A stretch of DNA of 64,000 nt, taken from Chytriomyces cf. hyalinus JEL632 (taxonomy: Eukaryota > Chytridiomycota > Chytridiomycetes > Chytridiales > Chytriomycetaceae). Positions 57,023-64,000 of this stretch are shown here, one piece after another. How positions within the stretch are numbered: the stretch's first letter is position 1; each line of letters begins with the position of its first letter. The stretch lies in NCBI GenBank assembly GCA_025435555.1, contig JAIWWG010000045.1:186001-250000 (forward strand). Reading direction: 5' to 3'. The translations under genes were made by a program, and so were the position numbers. The notes below the pieces were generated by a model that had not been told where the DNA came from, did no database searches, and worked only from the letters and a program-made list of their open reading frames with translations.

Positions 57023-59097
57023 ATGCCATTCGGTTTCTCAGAGCACGACTTTCCGCCAGATTTCCCGTATCGGTCGATTGCGCTGCTGCTGCTGACTGTG
57101 CTTCCAGGTGCGATACCTTCGTTTAACCAAACCACTGACGCTTGTTCTGACTGATCGCCAGAGGTTCTGATCCATTCGATGCTGGGTCCAACTTACCCTT
57201 ACATGGTTCGTCATCTGCTTCCAGACGAGGATCGGATCGGTTATTACGCGGGACTTCTTCAGGTGTGCTTACTTTTCTCCGATTGACCTTTCTAAATGGG
57301 TTGTCACCATCAGTCTGCCTATTTCCTCCCGACAATTGTATGCGCACCCGTCATGGGCTTTCTATCAGACAAGTACGGCCGTAAGGTAACCCGCAAGTCG
57401 GCAACCCGTGTCCCCGTCAATCTTAACACTTTTTTGTTCAAACACAGCCGGTTCTGCTGGCCGGCCTCGCAGGATACGGATGCGGAACAATGCTCCTGGG
57501 CTTATCACCAAACTACTGGATGTCTGTGGCCTCACTGTTTGTGACGGGTTGTTTTGCTGGGGTAACCTGATCTTGTTGGCCCTTTCAAACAACATCCAAT
57601 TAATTACGTGCCGGTATACTCGATAGAATACAGTAGTTGCCAAGGGAATGATTGGCGAACTCGCAAAGGACGATCGCTCACGCGCACTCGCGTACTCGGC
57701 CTATGGAATCGTCTATGGCATCTGCGGCGTGACTGGTGCCGTTATGGGCGGATACTTGGCTGATCCTCTTCTCTTTGTCGGTAAGATTTTGTTCCTTACC
57801 ACTCGCATATCTGTAAACTCTCTCTGATCAGTTTCGACTCTGACCGGTTTCGAAAAATTGAAATACAGGCATCCCCGTCCTTGAAAAGCTTCCATATCTA
57901 GTCGCATGCAGCGTGGGATCATTCACAGCTCTGATATCTGGCCTAGTTGTCCAGTTTTCATTCAGCCACACCTCAAACAAAGGTGCTGAATCTTCTTCTC
58001 GGCGAGATAAATCAAAGAAAGGCGTCAAGAATTTCGCGTACAACCAAATCTCAACTGCGCTGGATTCAGACAATTCGCTACTTCCGGATGACCTTCGAAG
58101 TTATAGGCGCAGTTTCGATGAAGCTGGGCATGCGAATCAACGGTTTGAAATGACACAAACAAAGCGCCGCAGTTCCACTGCGGGAAGTGCATTTCCCAGG
58201 GATCGAAACAGCCACGACAATAATGAACAGATTGATTCCGTTTCAGATACAGACTCATTTGACAACTCAACAATCGACCATACTCTCGAAAACAAAAGCG
58301 AATTCTATGTCAAACACATTGCTCCGTACCTCAACCTGATGACAAGCCGAACACTGGTCCCTTTATCCATGTACACTCTGTTTGCGCTTTCGAATGCCAT
58401 CTTCTTCACAGCTCTTTCTCTCATTGCCGCTGCTCCCATTGATCGTGGTGGATACAACTTGTCTCAGCGAGTCAGTTTCTGGAGCATGGCTGGATACGCG
58501 TTCATGAAAATTGTCGTCAAAGCGGGATATTTTAAAGCCAACTCTATTTTGGGAACGCGGTGGACGTATCGGCTGGGAGTTGGTGTGATGCTTCCAGCCG
58601 TGTTATTGATTCCAGCGAGATTTGGTCTTGACTGGCAAGAATATGCGCAGAGTTTGATTTCGTCCAACAACGCAACAACAACTGTGGCTGACACGGCCGC
58701 CCTCATTCTTTCCAATTCAAACACAACCGAAACTACACAAACCGCAAGAGATCTCATTGCTGTGCTTTTTCGACGCTCCTTGTCAGCAATATCATCAAAA
58801 GGCGCGATTCACATAGGTTACTCTGCCCCAATCACAGCCCTCGTGTTATGCACAACCGTGATGGGTTTCGGGGATGCCTTGACGTACCTGTCAGTCGTGA
58901 TGCTCATCACAGACAGTGTTCCCGACACTCAGTATGGACTGATTCATGGACTTGGCGGATGTCTCGCTTCGATTGTCCGCACCATAGGACCAACGTTGGG
59001 GGGAGTCTTATGGGAAACTGGGGGCGCAAATTGGGTCGTGTTTAGTTGTGTTGCGTTTATTATCGTAACTGAGTTTTCCGTCTCCTTTCTGAAATAA
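57023..59097 (+). CDS. Major facilitator superfamily transporter (ZIF-like type)
   Basis: Six exons (57023-57107, 57162-57262, 57314-57385, 57448-57561, 57627-57780, 57869-59097) join in frame to 584 residues. The MFS signature between helices 2 and 3 is present ('GFLSDKYGRKPVLLAG'), followed by 'GLSPNYWMSVASLFVTGCFA' and 'YGIVYGICGVTGAVMGGYLA' with 'DP', typical of the drug/metal-chelate exporter group that includes plant ZIF proteins. A long Ser/Asp-rich cytosolic loop (57960-58300) separates the two six-helix halves; the second half ends near 'TEFSVSFLK'. The likely role is export of a small organic molecule or chelate; the substrate cannot be told. A partial inverted copy of residues around 440-530 lies at 47396-47630. 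Confidence 0.85.
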
Positions 59098-59767
59098 TAA
59101 AAATACCATCATATGAGTGTAGAAGTGGACCTGACCCCCGTGATTCGTTTTACCTTATGTGCCCGTAAGTAAATGTTTAAATTCGTCAGAGGTTCAGTGA
59201 GTTGACATTCAAACAAACTGTATTTGGTAACGCAAAACAATCATGCGCGCTCTGCTTCAAAAGTTTCTCTTGCATCCAATTCAAATGCGCGCCATTCTTT
59301 AATTCTTCGACCACCTTGGACAAGTTTTTAGTTGTTTTCACTGAGTTCCCAAAGCAGGCAAGACAATCATTCAACTCGCGTACATCGGGAAGTGAGAACG
59401 CCATGACATGGCAGCTTCGTGAAAATGACCCTTAGAACCAGACACCGTGAGTATGTTTTCAGTCCAACGGCACATCCGGCGTCCTGATAAATGCTTATGA
59501 TCAGAGAAATGAAAGGGAGAATACGAAGTGATGTGACGTGACAACTGCCAGTTTGAAAGAAGCCCAATAATGGGAGTCCTCGCTGATCCACTCAGCATCC
59601 AGGTTCAAGCTCCAGATGGAGAGTCGAAACGAGACTCTACATTCAGAGAGCTAGTATGGGAAGGATATTGCACACTTATCTTCAGCGGGAAATAAATAAA
59701 TAATTAGAGATTATTATAACGAAAAATGGGTGTGGGCCGCGTAAATAATAACTTTTTTCGGAAATGT
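59098..59767. other. Intergenic region before the Crypton
   Basis: About 670 bases. A minus-strand frame of 72 codons (59404-59186, 'MAFSLPDVRELNDCLACFGN' and on) is the only candidate gene and has no recognisable domain, so it is not listed separately. AT-rich sequence ('aaataaataaataattagag') near 59692-59711 may mark the 5' flank of the mobile element. Confidence 0.4.
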
Positions 59768-61850
59768 CATTCACGAGCGGTCGTTTCGCTCAACAGGCGC
59801 AAGACCTTCTAGCCAATGAAACTGAGCACATGCCTGTTAACACGCGCCTTGCGTATGATAGAAAAGGAGCTGAGTTTCTTGCGTATTGCAGGACATATTC
59901 GCACAGCAAGCCATTCTGATAACTGTCACAGAAGAGAAGCTGTTCGGATTTCTGTACTATCAGGCCCACAGACCACAACGCAAGCGCGGCAAAAAGAGCG
60001 GGGGTTCAGCTGTAGTTTTCGATCGTGAAGAGTTCAACAGTGTGATGCGCACATCTGAGTTTGGCCAACAATCGCACACAACTCAGTCTGCTGAACAATC
60101 CAATGAAAGCAACATCATCAAGAAAGTTGGCTACGAAAATCTGAATCGGTGTTACTGCTCTGTCCTCAAGATCTGGCAGAGCCAAGTTGACATGAATACC
60201 AACAATCTCTCAAAGGAACAATTGCGTTCCCAACGTGTCAAGATGCTTTTGGGTTCAGTGCAGAAGCGCAAAAAATGGGAAGCCATGGCTAAGTTTGAGG
60301 AGAAGCTGGATGCTGAGTTCACACCATATTTGTTGGTGAATGAAATCCCAAGGATCGAAGAGGAGCTGTTCAGGAGAAATTCTGAGTCTGATAAACGTTG
60401 CTTGGGTGCACTAAGGGATCGATTTTGCTTCCTGATGTCAAATGGAGGCATACTGCAAGGCAAAAGTCTTTTTAAGTGCGAGCTCTCGGATCTGTGTGAC
60501 CTTGTCAAAAAGGATGAAGGAGTGCATGACTGTCATATTCTTGTGATGCGTATTGCAATTGGCAAGACCAATGGTCTGAAGACTCTATATGGGCAAGTTT
60601 TGCGGCACAAAAATGTCAATCTCTGCCCTATGGTGCGTTGGCGTTGTACCTGTTCTCAAGATTCCATCTAAGTGGTGACTTGACTTCTCAGAAAATCAAC
60701 TGTGGTTTGGCATCAAGCTGCTGGTTGACAATCAGGGATCTGATCGAACAATATCAGTTTCTGATCAAATGTATGCAAAATGCATGCGAAAGGTATGCGC
60801 AACTCTGGGTGTCCATTCAAAACACTTTGTTCACTTTGGAAGAAGTGTAGGTGCTGTCCAAGCAGAGATGGAGGAGATGGATGGCCAGATGCTGAAGACC
60901 CTTGGAAACTGGAATCCAGACACACAAGAAGACCGATACTCATCAAAACTCCCCCTTGAGGCAATGCGCATAATGGCGGGTCATGACCGAAAAAAGGGGC
61001 TTTTATTTATCGCAAGATCTGCCCTCATGCCACCTGATTCTCTGTTGCAGTTTATCTTTCCATTTATCTAAGATGCAATTGCAGCCTTGCCAGAGACGGC
61101 CCCCACTGCAACAGCCTTCCTGAATCTGCTGAAGCGATTGAGGATTGTTCTCCTACAGGATGTGGCAGCACTGATGGCGCAGGGACGCACGCATTTTCTG
61201 TTCAATCACTCAATATTTCAATGCACGGAGTTTCAGGACTTTGCTGCGGCAGCCAAAAATTATGCTGAACATGCTGAAGAGTCGGTGAATGCCAAGCTGG
61301 ATGAATTACTTCCTGGACTGCAAACCCAAATCAGCAATTCCCATGCAGATCTAAAAGGCATTATACAGGCCCTTAAGGACTCAACTTCAACTGGGCAACG
61401 TTGCAACTACAAGTCAACTGCAGTCCTTTGCCAATCACTTCCGAACTTTCGAATTTCAGACACCGTCAGCCCTGGAAACAGCAGCGTCCACTTCAGATGC
61501 TGCAATCACTGCTCCAGCCGCACCTCCTGTCACCTACAGCATTTCCAGCAATCCCAACAGCATGCATACTATCTGGAATCAATGGAATGGGCTTGGTGCA
61601 TATGAAGGTGGGACTCATCACCCGGCGGGTTGGGTTCAAGCAGCTCGAAAAAGGGACAAAAAAGGCTTGGCGAGCAAGCTTCTCATCTGCGGAGAACAAG
61701 CAATTTGGTCGCATGAACTATTTAGTGAAATTTATTGATGGGAAGATAGCAGAGGGGATGCCGGAGTTCGAAGCGATTGAAATTGTCGAAGCTGTCTGGA
61801 GAGACAAGAAGAGTTTATTTGCTGTTCACAACCATTTCAAAGGACAATAA
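59768..61850 (+). mobile_element. Decayed Crypton (tyrosine recombinase DNA transposon)
   Basis: Blocks of a Crypton recombinase appear in order. An N-terminal SAM-like part ('TRLAYDRKGAEFLAYC', 'VTEEKLFGFLYYQ') is followed by the long region 59936-60640, with 'ILVMRIAIGKTNGLKTLYGQ' and 'VLRHKN'. Next come 'YLFSRFHLSG', the catalytic 'HFVHFGRSVGA' (H-x-x-R box), 'LGNWNPDTQEDRYSSKLPL' with the candidate nucleophile Tyr, and a GCR1_C-like tail (61600-61847, 'GTKKAWRASFSSAENKQFGR' to 'NHFKGQ'). Cryptons are DNA transposons that move by a tyrosine recombinase, and the GCR1_C tail is their usual DNA-binding end. The reading frame changes at about 59900, 60630 and 60700, and an in-frame stop lies at 61069, so this copy is dead. 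No terminal repeats are expected for the class and none are seen. Confidence 0.8.
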
Positions 61851-61870
61851 AGTGTGATTTTAGTTTATTT
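61804..61870 (+). repeat. Crypton 3' end repeat, copy 1
   Basis: Starts 'gacaagaagagtttatttgc' and covers the end of the Crypton frame and its 3' flank. It resembles 61923-61990 in direct orientation at about three bases in four. Confidence 0.55.
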
Positions 61871-61922
61871 ACACTCTGTGTTGTGTGCTGGATGTGCCGG
61901 AGGGACCAACAGCAATTGAAAA

Positions 61923-61990
61923 AAATCACAAGAGTTTATTCGCTGTTCACAAACATTTACTCAACAATTAGGCATGATATTAGTTTCATT
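61923..61990 (+). repeat. Crypton 3' end repeat, copy 2
   Basis: Starts 'aaatcacaagagtttattcg' and continues through 'ctgttcacaaacatttactc' and 'gatattagtttcat'. It is a diverged tandem duplicate of the Crypton end. Confidence 0.55.
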
Positions 61991-62149
61991 GTGTACTGCT
62001 TTGCATCTTGGGGGCCTCAGAGTTGTGCATCGGACGTTTCGTTGGCTGTTCTGCGTGCTGCTCAGAGTTGGTAAAATAACTTGGTTATTTATTACTGAAA
62101 TGGTAAAATAACTCGAGTTATTTATAGCATTTCAGGGACGCGGCCATGG

Positions 62150-64000
62150 ACGCAGCTGACTCTGAGATAAATTTGGTAAAAATAATTTTAATTTTATCGA
62201 AATCTCAACTTCCTCAAAGCACCAAACAACCTGACCCTATATGGGGTTATGGCAGCCATGCTGGCAAACGGAGCTCCAAATCTTGTCACCGAGGGTGTAT
62301 TTGTCTTGCTCGCCTGATGAATGGACCAAGAACATACTGGCCATTGCTTGGCATGCAGGCATGTCAAACTTTGTCAAGGTAATACAATCCATTATGTGTC
62401 CTCATGCTCGTGCTGAATGCAATGTACATGCAGAAGGCAAACAAGAAGAAAGTGATTTCAAGTGTGTTCAGCCAAATCAAAATGCGCTTCAACATTTTGC
62501 ATCAAAATCAAGCTGTTTTCAATGGCCATGGCAGTGGAGTGATTGGGAATCCATTTTCTGGTGATCTTCAACTGCTCAACTACTCTTTTTCTGAAACTCT
62601 GTTCTTTTTACTGGAACAAAGTGCAGATCAGACAATGTCTTGCAAAACACTTCAAAGTGTGGACGACTTCCACCAACAGGTATGTTGGCTCCTGAACTTT
62701 GTAGACCACTTATTGTATCATCTCATTGCATTCAGATAGAGATACTGCTGAAGGAATGGTTGGCAATGAGCCATGCATGCAAGCCCAGCCTAATGTAGAT
62801 GATTTATCAGCAGACGAGAATGAGGAGAATGAGACAAAGAAACCCTCCATTTGTTTGGTTGAGTTCAAGGTTGGTGTCAATGCAATGCATTGTTATTTAT
62901 TATTGAAACACATTTTATTCTATGGGAGTTGTTGTTGTTGATCACCACAAGGAGAACAGCTCTCATTCTACAGAGGATTGTCGGTTCTTGCAAAATCGGG
63001 GAAAGGCTCAGGCACCCAAAGCCAGTCTCAGGAAGAAGACTAGTACCCCTGGTACAAAGCCATCAACCATCCTTGAGAAGGCCAAGACACCAATTTCATC
63101 TAGTAGAAAGGCTTACCAGTCTTTGGAAGCCAAAGTGGAAGAGCTGACCACTCGTTTAGCCAAGTCTGAATCATCTACACCCATACAGATCCTGTCTTCC
63201 AAGACCAATGGTGAGAAGATCTTCTACCACATGGATATTGTACCCACAAGTGCTTATTCCAATCCACACAAAATCTATCTAGACTCTGGTGGCAATTGTC
63301 ACATTGCGCCTGTCGAGCTGGACATCAGTAATGTTCAACATGTAGCTTCCACAACCATCGTCACTGACGCTACTAACGACCAAACACACATACAGGTGGA
63401 AGGCGACTTCAACCACCATGTGGGCGGTAAGAATGTCAAGTTTCGGAAAGTCTTACAGTCCGACTAAGTAACTGAGACTCTAATCTCTACTTCTGAATGG
63501 CTCAAAGGTACATCTGACCAGATCATCATGACTGCTGAAGGTGCCTACTACCAGGAAGATGGATGTGATGCACTTCATGAAGTGGCCAGGGTTGTAATGG
63601 CATGTACCACATGACACCTCTGGTCCAGCTCTCAGTCCAAAAGGCAGCTTCAGCCAACTGGATTGCTGCCTGCAGTAACAAGGCCACACCAGACTGCCCC
63701 ATCCTGTCGGCTACCAGATGCTACAGCAAATTCAAGATGATCATGCACCCTGATGACTTGGCGCAAGCCATGTCAATGGAAGCAGATGCTCTCGATGTCT
63801 CGTCGGCCAACATCTCTGTTGGTGAAGATGCTGACGCTGAATCCAGCATGGAAGTAGAGGTAATCCACATATTCTCCATCATAACACCAGATCTGCTACC
63901 AACTCAACCCAATTACACTCTCAGGATGACATCTAATGTGGAGTCAGAGGTTCTTTTGGACATACACAGGGTTTTTGGACATTTTCATTTCAAAATGATT
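62150..64000 (+). mobile_element. Ty1/copia-type LTR retrotransposon fossil, cut by the window edge
   Basis: Fossil fragments in order: a gag-like helical part (62150-62740), a His/Cys knuckle-like region and Lys-rich linker (62920-63180), a retropepsin-like start 'KIYLDSGGNCHIAP' (63270-63315), and a segment of the gag-pre-integrase kind ('DIHRVFGHFHFKM' at 63957-63995). Reverse transcriptase would lie beyond the right edge. The element is broken in several places and looks moderately old. No LTR could be identified within the window. Confidence 0.6.

Noticed and set aside
1-64000. tRNA, rRNA, CRISPR arrays, riboswitches and bacterial-type operons
   Set aside because: None were seen; the window is eukaryotic with spliced genes, and no cloverleaf-like or regularly spaced repeat pattern stood out by eye.

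Overview
The window looks like nuclear DNA of a zoosporic chytrid fungus (Chytridiomycota-like). Genes are compact and split by many 50-80 base GT-AG introns. Fungal families are present (carnitine acetyltransferase, BCS1-like AAA protein, Spa2-like polarity scaffold, BAR-SH3 protein, PET100-like factor, Tof1/Swi1). They sit beside genes expected only in flagellated early-diverging fungi: a giant IP3-receptor/ryanodine-type calcium channel, an axonemal-type protein with repeated (T/S)HFxLG motifs, and a Cep57-type centrosome/basal-body protein. No bacterial operon structure, tRNA, rRNA or CRISPR array was seen.

Left part (1-12.7 kb): the tail of an unknown gene (2-172), a Ctr copper transporter with an unusual Cys/Met-rich ectodomain (294-1807, minus), a BCS1-like AAA ATPase with a very large insertion (2017-4767, minus), carnitine O-acetyltransferase (4864-7281, plus) and an I78 protease inhibitor (7398-7598, minus). 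A GPI-anchored GH26-type glycoside hydrolase (8385-9992) follows, flanked by two small paralogous helical proteins. A gene-poor stretch with decayed internal repeats ends this part (10.46-12.7 kb).

Middle part (12.7-40 kb): the ITPR-like channel fills 12.7-24.1 kb (minus, about twenty exons). Its 5' flank carries a broken D5-type (giant-virus-like) primase relic (24.48-26.34 kb). Next come a plant-type LRR protein, a possible small secreted protein, a PET100-like cytochrome oxidase assembly factor, the axonemal-type protein, a BAR-SH3 endocytic protein, a Spa2/GIT-like scaffold, and two tandem copies of a DUF2306 membrane domain fused to a cytochrome b5 reductase-like flavoprotein module.

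Right part (40-64 kb): the Cep57-like protein (40168-46038), a mitochondrial HMG-box protein, a 235 bp inverted fragment of the MFS transporter that lies 11 kb downstream, a broken papain-like ORF, Timeless/Tof1 (48983-53685), a YdcZ-type DMT transporter, an unrecognised gene with a disturbed 3' half, and the intact MFS transporter (57023-59097). The last 4 kb is a mobile-element island: a decayed Crypton (tyrosine recombinase plus GCR1_C-like tail) followed by a Ty1/copia-type fossil that runs off the window.

The most interesting points are the calcium channel, whose pore and C-terminal zinc finger are kept but whose IP3-contact residues look lost; the paralogous small proteins flanking the GH26 gene; the tandem DUF2306-reductase fusions; and the traces of foreign or mobile DNA. 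Exon joins are read by eye from GT-AG signals and frame continuity and have no transcript support.
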